Positions 24,724-35,811 are shown, counted from the stretch's first letter. The stretch: DNA of 64,000 nt from an uncultured Acidobacteriota bacterium (GCA_937864465.1 CALMJU010000099.1:1-64000); one strand, 5' to 3'. A program made the numbers and translations. The notes: generated by a model not told the origin, from the sequence alone.

Positions 24724-26345
24724 ATGAATCCATTCGGCAATCAGCTGCTCAACGTCATCACCTACTTGCCGCTCGTCGGCGCGCTCGGCGTGATGATGTT
24801 CCCGAAGGAGCGGTCGGTCCTAATCAGCCGCTTCGCGACGGCGGTGGCGGGGCTCGGATTCCTGGTGAGCCTGCCGCTCTGGTTCGCGTGGGAGTCGGCC
24901 CCGAAGGACGCGTTCGGCTTCCGCTTCGTGCAGGAGACGGGCTGGATCGACTCCATCGGCGCGAAGTACATCGTCGGCGTCGACGGGATCTCGATGCTGC
25001 TCGTGCTGCTCACGACCCTTCTCGGGTTCATCGCGATCCTCTCGTCCTGGACCGCGATCCGGGAGCGCGTGAAGGAATATTACGTCTTCATGCTCCTGCT
25101 CCAGACCGGGATGCTCGGCGTGTTCGTGAGCCTCGACTTCTTCCTGTTCTACGTCTTCTGGGAGGTGATGCTCGTCCCGATGTACTTCCTGATCGGGATC
25201 TGGGGCGGGCCGCGCAAGCTCTACGCCGCGATCAAGTTCTTCCTCTACACGCTCCTCGGGTCCGTCCTGATGCTCCTCGGGATCCTGGCCCTGTACTTCT
25301 ACCACGGGAGCCTGACGGGCACCCACACCTTCGACGTCCGCGTGCTCCAGGCCATGGGCTCCTGGGCAGACTGGTTCGATCTCCAGTACTGGGTCTGGCT
25401 CGCGTTCTTCGTCGGGTTCGCGATCAAGGTGCCGATGTTCCCGTTCCACACCTGGCTCCCGGACGCGCACGTCGAGGCGCCGACCGCTGGCTCCGTCATC
25501 CTCGCGGGGGTCCTCCTGAAGATGGGGACCTACGGGTTCGTTCGCTTCAGCCTGCCGATCATGCCCGACGCGACGCGGTACTTCCTCCCGTGGGCGCTGG
25601 GGCTGTGCATCGTCGGGATCATCTACGGCGCGATGGTCGCCATGGTGCAGAAGGACTGGAAGAAGCTGGTGGCCTACTCCTCCGTGAGCCACCTGGGCTT
25701 CTGCATGCTGGGGGTGTTCGCCCTCAACTACCAGGGGATCACAGGGGGCGTCCTCCAGATGCTGAACCACGGCCTCTCGACCGGCGCGCTGTTCCTCATC
25801 GTGGGCCTGGTCTACGAGCGGCGGCACACGCGGATGATCTCGGACTACGGCGGCGTGTCGAAGGCGATGCCGGTCTTCGCCGTCTTCTTCATGATCATGA
25901 CGCTCTCCTCGATCGGCATGCCCGGGATCCCGGGCAACGGGTTCGTCGGGGAGTTCACGGTGCTGCTCGGAGCGTTCCTCCTGTCGCAGAAGGTCTGGGC
26001 CGTCCTGGCGGCGACGGGGATCGTGCTCGGCGCGGCGTACATGCTCTGGCTGTACCAGAGGACGATGTTCGGAAAGCTCGACAACCCGGAGAATCAGAAG
26101 CTCGTGGACCTCGATTTCCGCGAGGTCATGACGCTCCTGCCGCTCACCGTGCTGGCGTTCTGGATCGGGCTGTACCCGGCGCCCTTCTTCCGGATCCTCG
26201 ATGAGCCGGTCGTGCGGATCGTCGAGCAGGTGGAGAAGACGCACGTCTACCCGCAGGGCGTGGCGGGGCTCTTCCCCGAGCCCTCGGCGGAGCTGGCCCG
26301 GGTGACCGGGGACGGCGTCGGCGCCGAGCGTGCGGCCGAGGCCCG

Positions 26346-26349
<4 letters not shown>
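24724..26349 (+). CDS. nuoM: NADH-quinone oxidoreductase subunit M
   Basis: Second antiporter-like subunit, 541 residues with about 14 helices. The proton-pathway residues lie in FYVFWEVMLVPMYFLIGIWGG (Glu) and FAIKVPMFPFHTWLPDAHVEAPTAGSVILAGVLLKMGTYG (Lys). Its stop codon overlaps the nuoN ATG (ATGA). Confidence 0.96.
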
Positions 26350-27890
<1,541 letters not shown>

Positions 27891-27951
27891 GGCGGCGGGA
27901 CGACGGCGGGGCGGAGGCGGCCGACGGCGCGTCGGCTTCGAGGGGGCTCCG

Positions 27952-28185
27952 GTGGCGGGACCGGAGAGCAAGGAGCCGGGAGCGGGCGGGCCGTCGCCCT
28001 GGTCGCACGTGGGGCTGGGGTTCGAGATCGCGGTTCCCGTCCTCCTCGGCGCGCTGGCGGGGGAGCGGCTCGACCGCTGGCTGGGGACGAAGCCCTGGCT
28101 CCTGGTCGCGGGCGCGCTGCTGGGGATCGCCGTGGGGTTCTACGGATTCTTCCGGTCGGTTCTGCCGAGGCGGGAGGGCCGATGA
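27952..28185 (+). CDS. AtpZ/AtpI-family F0F1 assembly protein
   Basis: 77 residues from GTG 27952, with GAGGGGG 8 nt upstream. Two membrane segments (VGLGFEIAVPVLLGALAGERLDRWL and WLLVAGALLGIAVGFYGFFR) have the layout of AtpZ/Mg2+-ATPase-type small subunits (GxxxG helix pair, G.....D...G..P). Such proteins help ATP synthase assembly or Mg2+/Ca2+ uptake. The stop overlaps the next gene (ATGA). Confidence 0.8.
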   Translation: MAGPESKEPGAGGPSPWSHVGLGFEIAVPVLLGALAGERLDRWLGTKPWLLVAGALLGIAVGFYGFFRSVLPRREGR

Positions 28186-28595
28186 TGCGCGCGGGACCGG
28201 GTTGGGACCGGGCGCGGACCTACGCGCGCGGCGCGGTAGCCGTGGGGCTCTTGGCAGGAGGGGTCACCGCGCTCGGCATCCTCGCGTGGGGGAGAGGGAC
28301 GGGGCCGCTCCCCTGGGCGGCGCTCGGCTGGGCCCCGATGGTCGCCGTCGGAATCGGCTCGGGGACGTGGATGGCGGCCTCCTACGGGCGGCCGAGCGCG
28401 GGCTTTCTCGCGGGGATGGTCGCGGGTATCCTGGGCCGGCTGCTCCTGGCCGCGGTGGGGGCGGCAGCGGTCGTGATGGCGGGCGGCTCGCAGCTGTGGC
28501 CCTTCCTCGCGGGATGGGCGGGAGGTTTCGTGCCGCTGCAGGCGTACGAGATCGTGTTCTTCCACCGGGCGGCCCGCGCCGGTCGGGGGGCGTGA
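28182..28595 (+). CDS. AtpI-like membrane protein of the atp operon
   Basis: 137 residues with four hydrophobic segments and few charges; the last helix ends in YEIVFFHRAARAGRG, like ATP synthase subunit I proteins. The assignment rests mainly on its place between atpZ (ATGA overlap) and atpB (7 bp gap), because subunit I diverges strongly in sequence. In other bacteria it is a chaperone for assembling the c-ring. Confidence 0.65.
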   Translation: MMRAGPGWDRARTYARGAVAVGLLAGGVTALGILAWGRGTGPLPWAALGWAPMVAVGIGSGTWMAASYGRPSAGFLAGMVAGILGRLLLAAVGAAAVVMAGGSQLWPFLAGWAGGFVPLQAYEIVFFHRAARAGRGA

Positions 28596-28602
28596 CGGGG
28601 AA

Positions 28603-29445
28603 ATGACCGGAGCCGAGCCGGAGGTGGCGGGGCACGCGGCCGAGCAGACCGGCGCGTCGTTCGACGCGGGCGGCATGATCATGCACCACATCCTCGATGC
28701 CCGGGAGATCGAGATCCCTTTCACGGGGGTCGTGGTCCACCTTCCGAAGATCGAGATCGCGGGATACGACCTCTCCATCACCCGTGCGGTCGTGATGATG
28801 TGGATCGCCTGCCTGATCCTCGTCTTCCTGCTGGGGCTCGCCGCGCGGAGGGCCAAGGAGGAGGTTCCGCGGGGGCTCCGCTCCGCCCTGGAGATCCTGA
28901 TCCTCTTCGTTCGGGACGAGATCGGCAGGAAGTCGATCGGGCCGAAGGCGGACGGCGTCGTCGGCTACCTCCTGACGACGTTCTTCTTCATCCTGGCCTG
29001 CAACCTCCTGGGGCTCGTCCCGGGGATGTCGACGGCCACGGGGAACATCTCGGTGACGGCCGGTCTCGCGGTCGTCGCGTTCGTCATGATCCATACGGGC
29101 GGCATCCGGGAGTACGGGGTCTTCGGGCACTTCCGGAACCTGGTCCCGCACGGCGTGCCGCTCTGGCTCGTGCCGATCATGCTCCTCGTGGAGCTGCTCA
29201 GCATGGTCATCAAGCCGTTCGCGCTCTGCATCCGTCTCTTCGCCAACATGATGGCGGGACACGTGGTCATCCTGGCGCTGATCTCGCTCGTCTTCATCCT
29301 GAAGATCGTCTGGGTGGCCCCGCTCTCGGTGCTGTTCGCTCTGTTCATCAATCTGCTGGAGATCCTGGTGGCCTTCATCCAGGCGTACATCTTCACGATG
29401 CTCACGGCGCAGTTCATCGGCATGGCCGTGCACCCGGCGCACTGA
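28603..29445 (+). CDS. atpB: ATP synthase F0 subunit a
   Basis: 280 residues; the proton half-channel subunit. The N-terminal 70 residues are a polar extension facing the periplasm. The essential Arg is in ELLSMVIKPFALCIRLFANMMAGHVV, and the last helices (LFALFINLLEILVAFIQAYIFTMLTAQFIGMAVHPAH) show the conserved Gln/His end. Seven base pairs after the subunit I-like gene. Confidence 0.96.
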   Translation: MTGAEPEVAGHAAEQTGASFDAGGMIMHHILDAREIEIPFTGVVVHLPKIEIAGYDLSITRAVVMMWIACLILVFLLGLAARRAKEEVPRGLRSALEILILFVRDEIGRKSIGPKADGVVGYLLTTFFFILACNLLGLVPGMSTATGNISVTAGLAVVAFVMIHTGGIREYGVFGHFRNLVPHGVPLWLVPIMLLVELLSMVIKPFALCIRLFANMMAGHVVILALISLVFILKIVWVAPLSVLFALFINLLEILVAFIQAYIFTMLTAQFIGMAVHPAH

Positions 29446-29509
29446 CCGGAGGCGCGGCCCGCGTCTGCGGGAAAGCGGTTCCGAAAGGCGGAACAGGAGG
29501 AACGTGCTC

Positions 29510-29746
29510 ATGGAGAAGCTGAACCTGGCCCTGGCCTTCTTCGCTGCCGGCATCGGGGCGGGGCTCGCCATCATCGGCGGCGGTGCGGGGATCGGGCGAC
29601 TCGCGGCGAGCGCCATGGACGGCATCGCGCGACAGCCCCAGGCGGCCGCGAACATCCAGACGGCGATGCTGATCGCGGCGGCGCTGATCGAAGGCGTGAC
29701 GTTCCTCGCGCTCGTCATCTGCTTCCTCCTGGCCATCAAGGCTTAG
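29510..29746 (+). CDS. atpE: ATP synthase F0 subunit c
   Basis: The rotating c-ring subunit, 78 residues, two helices. I chose ATG 29510 (AGGAGG 9 nt upstream) over the GTG two codons earlier. Helix 1 is Gly-rich (GAGLAIIGGGAGIGR), the loop is RQPQAA, and the ion-binding Glu is in ALIEGVTFLALVICF. The Gln in helix 1 and Ser/Thr after Glu that mark Na+ rings are absent, so a proton ring is likely. Confidence 0.96.
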   Translation: MEKLNLALAFFAAGIGAGLAIIGGGAGIGRLAASAMDGIARQPQAAANIQTAMLIAAALIEGVTFLALVICFLLAIKA

Positions 29747-29758
29747 GCGGGACGGCCG

Positions 29759-30361
29759 ATGGTCCGAAGGCAGGCGACCCTGTTCGCGGCTCTCGCCGGC
29801 GCGATCGCCCAGGCGGCGGCCTCCGAGGGTGGGGGAGGCGGCCAGGCGCTGATCACGCCGCAGTTCGGCCTGATCTTCTGGACGCTCGTCACCTTCGTCG
29901 CCCTGGTCCTGTTCCTTCGATGGTTCGCCTGGAAGCCTCTGCTGGGGGCCATCGAGGCGCGGGAGCGCGCGATCCAGGAGAGCCAGGACCAGGCGAGACG
30001 CGACCGGGAGGAGGCCGCGAGGCTCGCGGCGGAGCAGCGCTCGATGCTGGAGGACGCCAGGCGCGAGCGCCTCGAGGCCCTCGATCAGGGGCGGAAGGAC
30101 GCGGAGCGGCTCAAGGCGGAGATCCTGGGAGAGGCCAAGCTGCAAAGGGAGCGCACGCTCCGGCAGGCGGAGGCCCAGGTCGAGACCCTCCTGCGCCAGG
30201 CGAAGGCGGAGCTTCGCGCGCAGACCGCGGACCTGGCCGTCCAGGTGGCCTCGAAGCTGATCGGGCGAAACTTGGAGGGCGCGACGCAGCAGGAGCTGGT
30301 CGAGGAGTACCTCGCCGACCTAGAGCGGAGCGGGGGACCGCCGCCGAAACCGCCGTCCTGA
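29759..30361 (+). CDS. atpF: ATP synthase F0 subunit b
   Basis: Peripheral stalk subunit, 200 residues. An N-terminal hydrophobic stretch of about 22 residues with a Gly-rich end looks like a cleavable signal peptide, followed by the real anchor (FGLIFWTLVTFVALVLFLRWFAWKPLLGAIEARERAI) and a long charged coiled coil. No delta, alpha, gamma, beta or epsilon genes follow, so F1 must be encoded elsewhere. The downstream kinase gene starts 34 bp later. Confidence 0.93.
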   Translation: MVRRQATLFAALAGAIAQAAASEGGGGGQALITPQFGLIFWTLVTFVALVLFLRWFAWKPLLGAIEARERAIQESQDQARRDREEAARLAAEQRSMLEDARRERLEALDQGRKDAERLKAEILGEAKLQRERTLRQAEAQVETLLRQAKAELRAQTADLAVQVASKLIGRNLEGATQQELVEEYLADLERSGGPPPKPPS

Positions 30362-30395
30362 GGCGCCGTTCCGCACCGGGATCGGACTTCCAGCG

Positions 30396-32285
30396 ATGCA
30401 GCCGGAACAGATCGGTCGATACCGAGTCGTCAGGGAGCTGGGACGCGGGACGATGGGCCGGGTCTACCTGGCCCACGACCCGGAGATCGACCGTCTCCTC
30501 GCGATCAAGTCGGTCGAGATCCTCGCGTCGCTTCCGGAGGGGGAGAGAGACTCCGCACGGGAGCGCTTCCTGCGCGAGGCCCGCTCTGCGGGGAAGCTCC
30601 GCCATCCGGGGATCGTCACCGTGTTCGATGTCGGCGAGTCGGAGGGGGTCCCGTACCTCGCGATGGAGTACGTCGAGGGGACGAGCCTGGACGCGTACTG
30701 CGGCGCCGACTCCCTCCTTCCGCTCCCCTCCGTGGTCGAGATCGTCGCCCGCGCCGCCGAAGCGCTCGGCTGCGCCCACGAGGCAGGGGTCGTCCATCGC
30801 GACGTCAAGCCCGCGAACCTGATGCGGATCGAGGGGAACGGCGTCAAGGTGATGGACTTCGGCCTCGCGAAGGACCCGGCTACGCAGCTCACGCGCGACG
30901 GGTCGCTGGCGGGGACCCCGAACTACATGTCCCCCGAGCAGATCCGCGGCCAGCCCCTCGACGGCCGAAGCGACCTCTTCTCCCTGGCCGTCGTGCTGTT
31001 CGAGATGATCTCGGGCCGGAAGCCGTTCGGAGGCGAGTCGGTCTCTTCGGTCCTCTACCGCATCGTGAACGAGAAGCCGGCGCGGATCGTCGCCGCGCGC
31101 CCCGGGGTGCCGAGGGGCCTCGCCGAGTTCCTCGACCGCGCCCTCGCGAAGCGGCCCGACGACCGGTTCGCGACGGGCTCGCACTTCGCCTCCGCTCTTC
31201 GGGCGGCGATCGGGACCGCCCCCGCCCTCGCGACGAAGGAGGTCGGTGCGGGGTCGCCGCCCCCGCGGGAGCGGGCTCCGGAGCCGCGTCCCCGCCGGCT
31301 CCTGCCGTGGATCGGCGGCGTGGGGCTCGCTCTCGCGATCGCTGGGGGCGCTGCGGTCGTCGTGCCGCGGTTCCTGGACGGGGGCGGGGAGGAGCGGGCT
31401 CCGGAGGGCCCGTGGCTCGAGTCGCGAGTGCGGACCGAGCCGCCGGGCGTGCCCGTCACGCTGGACGGGAAGCCGCTCGCCGGGGGCGCCGTGAGGTTCC
31501 GCTCCGGAGGCCCGTTCGGCCTCCTCGCCGCCCGGACCGATTGCCGCGAGGCTGTCCACCGGATCGAGCCGGCCGACGCGGGGGGCGAGATCGTGCTGGT
31601 GCTCGATCCGACCGAGGTCGAGGTCCTCGTCGACCCGGGAGTTCCGGGAGCGCGCGTCCGGAGGAACGGCGAGGACGCGGGGACCGCTCCGGCGAGGCTC
31701 GAGCTGGCGCTGTGCCGGGAGAACGTGATCGAGGTGTCGTCCGAGGGCTTCCGGACGGCGACGTTGACGGTGCGGGCCGGCGCGAGCCCGGTCGATGCGC
31801 GAACCTCGGTCGCGGCGCTCCGTCTCGAGGCGATTCCGAAGGGAGCGCTGCGCCTGCCGGCGGCTTCGATCCCGATCTCCTTCTTCGTGGACGGGCGCAG
31901 GGTTCGCTCGACGTCGGGGGAGGTCGAGCTGCCGGAGGGGCCGCACCGGCTCCGGGCCGTCTCCGAGGAGCACTGGCTCGAGGTCGAGGCGGCCGTCGAG
32001 GTCGTGGCCGGCAAGACCGTGCCGTCCGGGCTCCGGATCCCCGAGCTCGCCGTCGTGGTGATCCAGGCGTTTCCGCCGGGAAACTGCGTCGCGTACCTGC
32101 GGCGCCCGGGCGGGGAGTGGAAGATTCTGGATGAGGTTCCCGTCCGGCGGGAGATCGCGCCGGGCCGCTACGAGGTCCGGGTGGTTCTCGAGCCGACGGG
32201 GGAATCCCGGGAGCGCCTCGTGGATCTGTCCCCGGGATTCAATCCCCCGCTCAGGTTCGCGTTCCGCAGCGGGAGAGCAAGATGA
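30396..32285 (+). CDS. Transmembrane Ser/Thr protein kinase with PEGA-type extracytoplasmic region
   Basis: 629 residues. An intact Hanks-type kinase (about 8-270): LGRGTMGRVYLA P-loop, AIKSVEI Lys, HRDVKPANLM catalytic loop, DFGLAKD, and SPEQ in the activation segment. A membrane helix (LLPWIGGVGLALAIAGGAAVVV, about 303-325) leads to a 300-residue outside part of several PEGA-like beta modules (VRTEPPGVPVTLDGKPL, VEVLVDPGVPGARVRRNGEDAG, and so on). It should sense an envelope signal and phosphorylate cytoplasmic targets. The stop overlaps the next gene (ATGA). Confidence 0.93.
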   Translation: MQPEQIGRYRVVRELGRGTMGRVYLAHDPEIDRLLAIKSVEILASLPEGERDSARERFLREARSAGKLRHPGIVTVFDVGESEGVPYLAMEYVEGTSLDAYCGADSLLPLPSVVEIVARAAEALGCAHEAGVVHRDVKPANLMRIEGNGVKVMDFGLAKDPATQLTRDGSLAGTPNYMSPEQIRGQPLDGRSDLFSLAVVLFEMISGRKPFGGESVSSVLYRIVNEKPARIVAARPGVPRGLAEFLDRALAKRPDDRFATGSHFASALRAAIGTAPALATKEVGAGSPPPRERAPEPRPRRLLPWIGGVGLALAIAGGAAVVVPRFLDGGGEERAPEGPWLESRVRTEPPGVPVTLDGKPLAGGAVRFRSGGPFGLLAARTDCREAVHRIEPADAGGEIVLVLDPTEVEVLVDPGVPGARVRRNGEDAGTAPARLELALCRENVIEVSSEGFRTATLTVRAGASPVDARTSVAALRLEAIPKGALRLPAASIPISFFVDGRRVRSTSGEVELPEGPHRLRAVSEEHWLEVEAAVEVVAGKTVPSGLRIPELAVVVIQAFPPGNCVAYLRRPGGEWKILDEVPVRREIAPGRYEVRVVLEPTGESRERLVDLSPGFNPPLRFAFRSGRAR

Positions 32286-33793
32286 GAACGTCCGCACCGA
32301 GAGCCGCCGCGGCGGCCGCGCTCCTGGTCGTCTTCGTCCATGCGCCCGCGGCGAAGGCGCCGGGGTCGGCCGGCGATCCCGAGGCGGCCGCCCGGCAGTA
32401 CCGGGTCGCGAGGCGGCTCGCGGCCGAGCGCTCGCCGGAGGCGGCCGGCGCCCTCGAGAAGGTCGTGGAGCTGGATCCTTCAGGGCCGCTGGCCGACGAC
32501 GCGCTGCTCGATCAGGCGCTCCTGCTCGGGCTCCCCGAGTGGCCGGAGGAAGGCGGGCGCATCGCCGGAGCTGCCCGGGAGAGAGGCGTCGACCTCCTCT
32601 CTCGCGCGGCGGCGGCATCTCCGGGCGCCGATCGAGAGGCCGAGGCGAGGTACCGCAAGGCGCTCTTGCTCCTGGAGCCCTCCTCCGGACGCGATGCCGG
32701 AGGGGCTCGCGCCGAGCTTCTGGTCGTCGCCAACGCGCAGGGGGACGACGAGTTTCCCGCCCGTGCCCGGCACGCGATCGCATGGCTCGACGAGGCGGAA
32801 CGACAGGCGGAAAGGGCGCGGGACGCCCACCAGAGGGTCGCGATCGATTTTCCGGGAAGCGAGGCGGGGCGGCGCTCGCGCGTGAGTCTGGCCCGGATGC
32901 TCGTCCGGGAAGGCCGGCCGGGTCTCGCGGCGGCGCTCGCGCAGGAGGTCGTCGATTCCGGAAGCCGGCCGGTTCCCGATGCGGAGGCGGTTCGCGATCT
33001 CGCGGCGCGCGAGGCCCTCCGGAGCGCGGGGGCCGGAGGGAGCTGGTCCGGGGAGGGCCCTGCCGTCGTGCCGACGGGCCTGCGCGGCCCGACGGCGATG
33101 GCGCGTCTCCGGAGCGGGGGCGTCCTGTTAGCCGACCGGCGCTCCGCCACCATCGTCCGCGTCGAGGTCGACGGGAGCAAGGGCGCTCCGATCCAGCTCG
33201 ACGACGTCCAGGCGCTCGCCGAGGACGTTTACGGACGGGTCTTCGTCGCGGCCGGAGAGAAGATCTACCGGATCGACGCCTCGGGCCCGTCGGCCGTGGC
33301 CTCGCTGGGGGATTACGCACCCGCTTCGGCGATCTGGCCCGAAGTGTCGGGCGCCGTGCTGGTCCTCGACCGGCGTGGAGAGCGCGTGGGCCGCGTGGGA
33401 CCGTCGGGAGCGGGAGGAGCCCCGATCCTCGTGGCTTCCGCTTCGAAGGGAGCGCGCCTGGCCTCCCTCGCGTGGGACGGGGCGCGGGTCCTCTCCGTGG
33501 ACACGCGCGGCCGGCGCCTCGTGGAGATTGCGACGGACGGGTCGCTCCGGAGCGTCGCCGCGCTCGCGGATCTCGGGAGGCCCTCTTCCGCCGTCGCGAA
33601 CCGGTGCGGAGAGGTCGCGGTTCTCGACGAGGAGGACGGCGAGGTGGTTCTCCTGGACGCCTCCGGAGAGATCCGCGACCGGTTCTTGCCCGCGGGGCGG
33701 GGCAAGGGAGGAGCCGAGCTCCACGCGCTCGGTCCGGACGGCTCGCTCGACGTTCTCGTGGACGGAGGGGCGAGTCTCGTGAGGATCCCGTGA
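32282..33793 (+). CDS. Exported TPR plus beta-propeller (NHL-like) protein
   Basis: 503 residues, ATG overlapping the kinase stop. A signal peptide (AAAAAALLVVFVHAPAAKA) precedes a helical TPR-like half (residues 30-250) with repeats such as EAAGALEKVVELDPSGPLADDALLDQALLLG. The second half is a set of beta blades with recurring R/I-V-D...G motifs (GGVLLADRRSATIVRVEVDGS, GEVAVLDEEDGEVVLLDASGEIRDRF), consistent with a six-blade NHL-like propeller. It is probably periplasmic and a partner of the kinase's outer region; that role is inference from the coupling. Confidence 0.78.
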   Translation: MRTSAPRAAAAAALLVVFVHAPAAKAPGSAGDPEAAARQYRVARRLAAERSPEAAGALEKVVELDPSGPLADDALLDQALLLGLPEWPEEGGRIAGAARERGVDLLSRAAAASPGADREAEARYRKALLLLEPSSGRDAGGARAELLVVANAQGDDEFPARARHAIAWLDEAERQAERARDAHQRVAIDFPGSEAGRRSRVSLARMLVREGRPGLAAALAQEVVDSGSRPVPDAEAVRDLAAREALRSAGAGGSWSGEGPAVVPTGLRGPTAMARLRSGGVLLADRRSATIVRVEVDGSKGAPIQLDDVQALAEDVYGRVFVAAGEKIYRIDASGPSAVASLGDYAPASAIWPEVSGAVLVLDRRGERVGRVGPSGAGGAPILVASASKGARLASLAWDGARVLSVDTRGRRLVEIATDGSLRSVAALADLGRPSSAVANRCGEVAVLDEEDGEVVLLDASGEIRDRFLPAGRGKGGAELHALGPDGSLDVLVDGGASLVRIP

Positions 33794-35811
33794 GAGCCCG
33801 TGCCGCCCTCCCGTCGTGGCTCCTCGCCGTCCTGGTCGCGTCGCTTTGCCCCGGCGCGGCGGGAGAGGGCGGAGCCGCCGCCGATCCCCGATCCGCCGTG
33901 CTCTCCGCCGCGCGCGACGACCTCGCGGAGCTGCGCCTCGGCGCCGCGCTCGCCGCCGTTTCCGACGTCCTCGCGTCTCCGGACCTGCCCGACGATCTCC
34001 GTCTCGACGCTCTGGTCCTGCGATCCCAGGTTCACGGCGCCTCCGGGGATCTCGACGCGACGGAGGAGGACTACCGGCAGATCCTCGTCCTCGAACCTGC
34101 GTTCCGGCCCGATCCGAACCTGACCTCGAGGAAAGCTGCGGCCCGCTTCGACGCCGTCCGTGCGGCGATGCTCGGCACCGTGCGCCTGCTGCTCGATCCT
34201 CCCGACGCGGTCGTGCGCTTCGACGGCCGCGTCGCGTCGCGGTCGGCGGAGGGGGTCTACCCCGCGCTCCCGGGCGTCCGGAAGTTGCGGATCGAGCGCA
34301 GGGGGTTCGACGCCGAGGAGCGGACGGTGGATGTCGCCGTGGGGAGAGAGGTCTCCGTCTCGGTGCGCCTCGTCCCGAACGCGCGGACGGTCGTTTTCAG
34401 GACGGAGCCCGACGAGGTACGGGTCCTGGTGGACGGCAGGGACGTCGGCGCCACCGCCCGGCCGCGCTCGCCCGAGGGAGCCTCGATCGAGGGGCAGCCG
34501 GCCGAGCTGCGGCTGGAGGACCTTCCCCTGGGCGAGCACGCCTTCACCCTGGAGAAGTCTTGCTTCCGCACCGTTTTCCGCCGGGAGATGCTCGCCGTCG
34601 ATCTGATGGACAGCTCGCCCCTCGTCTCCGAGGTGATCGCGATGGTTCCGGTGGTGTCCGCCCTCGACGTGCGCGGCTCCGTCGAGGATGCCGAGGTGCT
34701 CGTCGATGGGAAGCCGGCCGGAGCCCTCCCGCAGGAGGCGATCCGGCTGTGTCCTGGATCCCGAGATGTCGAGGTCCGCGCGCGAGGAAGGACGGTCTTC
34801 CGGGGCAGCCTCGACCTCGAGGAAGGCGGATCGAGGGTGCTCGAGATCCGTCCGCGCCCGAACCTCGCGCTGGCCGGCGTGTCCTCCGTCCCCGCCGGTT
34901 TCGAGGCTCTCGCGGCCGCGACGAGCGCCGCGGGCCGCGTGAACCTGCCCGATTCGGGCGACCCGGGGGACGCGGCCGCATGGAAGGGGACCGATGTTCC
35001 GGCCGGCGTCGACCTCGTCCTCGCCGTCGAGCCCGCCTCGGGCCTCCGGGCGGCCCGGGCGCTCCTGTACAGCCCGATCCTCCGGATCGCGGAGCCCGTG
35101 ACCGATCCGGGCTTCGGGGCGAGCCGCCCCTCGTGGTCGCGGGCGGTCTTCGGCTTGCGCGTCGCCGACGGCCGCGTCGGCGGAGCGTCGCGGGTCGTGG
35201 AGGTCACGCCCGCGGGACCGGCGTCGGCGGCCGGGATCCGGGCCGGCGACCGCGTGCTGGCAGTCGGCGCCGCCAGGGTCTCCCGCGCCGCGGAGGTCGT
35301 CTCCGCTCTGCGCCGGCAGGCGCCGGGCGCGCCTGTCGAGATCGAGGTCCAAGCGCCCGGCGCCGCGCCTCGCACCATCCGCGTGACGCCCGCAGCGTCG
35401 CCGCTCTGCGGCGAGACGGACGCGGGGGCGCCGGACGCGTTTCTCGCGGCATGGGCGGCGAGCGACGGCGCCGCCGCGGGCGAGGGGGCGGCCGCCGCGC
35501 TCGCGAACCTGGCGGTCCTTCTGGCCCGGCACGGAAGGCACGAGGAGGCCCTCGCGGTCTGGAGCCGCGTCGATTTCGGGACGCGGAGCGGGATCGGCGC
35601 GGGAACCGTCGATTACCTTCGATCGCGCTCGCTCGAGGCCCTCGGGCGCGAGGCCGAGGCGCGCGACGCGCTTCTCCGCGCGCGATCTTCCGGCGCGACG
35701 ATCGTGGACGACGAGGGGCTCGGCGTCGCTCCGGCGGCGGGAGACCGCCTCGTCGACCTCGGGCTCGCCGACGGCCGGGATCGCCCGGGACCCGCCGCTA
35801 TTGCGCGGTGA
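33790..35811 (+). CDS. Exported PEGA/PDZ-domain protein
   Basis: 673 residues from GTG 33790, overlapping the upstream stop (GTGA). A signal peptide is followed by a helical TPR-like part (about 35-115), then several PEGA-like modules (VRLLLDPPDAVVRFDGRV, VVFRTEPDEVRVLVDGRDVG, VSALDVRGSVEDAEVLVDGKPAG). A PDZ domain follows (VVEVTPAGPASAAGIRAGDRVLAVGAARVSRAAEVVSALRRQAPG, about 475-525) and a final helical stretch. No protease domain is attached, so the PDZ is likely a binding module. Shared PEGA modules link it to the kinase two genes upstream. Its 3' end overlaps the anti-sigma gene by 14 bp. Confidence 0.8.
   Translation: MRARAALPSWLLAVLVASLCPGAAGEGGAAADPRSAVLSAARDDLAELRLGAALAAVSDVLASPDLPDDLRLDALVLRSQVHGASGDLDATEEDYRQILVLEPAFRPDPNLTSRKAAARFDAVRAAMLGTVRLLLDPPDAVVRFDGRVASRSAEGVYPALPGVRKLRIERRGFDAEERTVDVAVGREVSVSVRLVPNARTVVFRTEPDEVRVLVDGRDVGATARPRSPEGASIEGQPAELRLEDLPLGEHAFTLEKSCFRTVFRREMLAVDLMDSSPLVSEVIAMVPVVSALDVRGSVEDAEVLVDGKPAGALPQEAIRLCPGSRDVEVRARGRTVFRGSLDLEEGGSRVLEIRPRPNLALAGVSSVPAGFEALAAATSAAGRVNLPDSGDPGDAAAWKGTDVPAGVDLVLAVEPASGLRAARALLYSPILRIAEPVTDPGFGASRPSWSRAVFGLRVADGRVGGASRVVEVTPAGPASAAGIRAGDRVLAVGAARVSRAAEVVSALRRQAPGAPVEIEVQAPGAAPRTIRVTPAASPLCGETDAGAPDAFLAAWAASDGAAAGEGAAAALANLAVLLARHGRHEEALAVWSRVDFGTRSGIGAGTVDYLRSRSLEALGREAEARDALLRARSSGATIVDDEGLGVAPAAGDRLVDLGLADGRDRPGPAAIAR

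Noticed and set aside
29510-29746. Sodium-type c-ring
   Set aside because: The helix-1 Gln and the Ser/Thr after the ion-binding Glu that mark Na+ coordination are absent.
30111-33320. A 1069-codon minus-strand frame opposite the kinase
   Set aside because: The kinase motifs on the plus strand are intact; the antisense translation has no recognisable fold.
33790-33793. GTGA/ATGA junctions as selenocysteine or readthrough sites
   Set aside because: Each downstream frame starts with a family-consistent N-terminus or signal peptide, so these are ordinary stop/start overlaps rather than in-frame UGA decoding.
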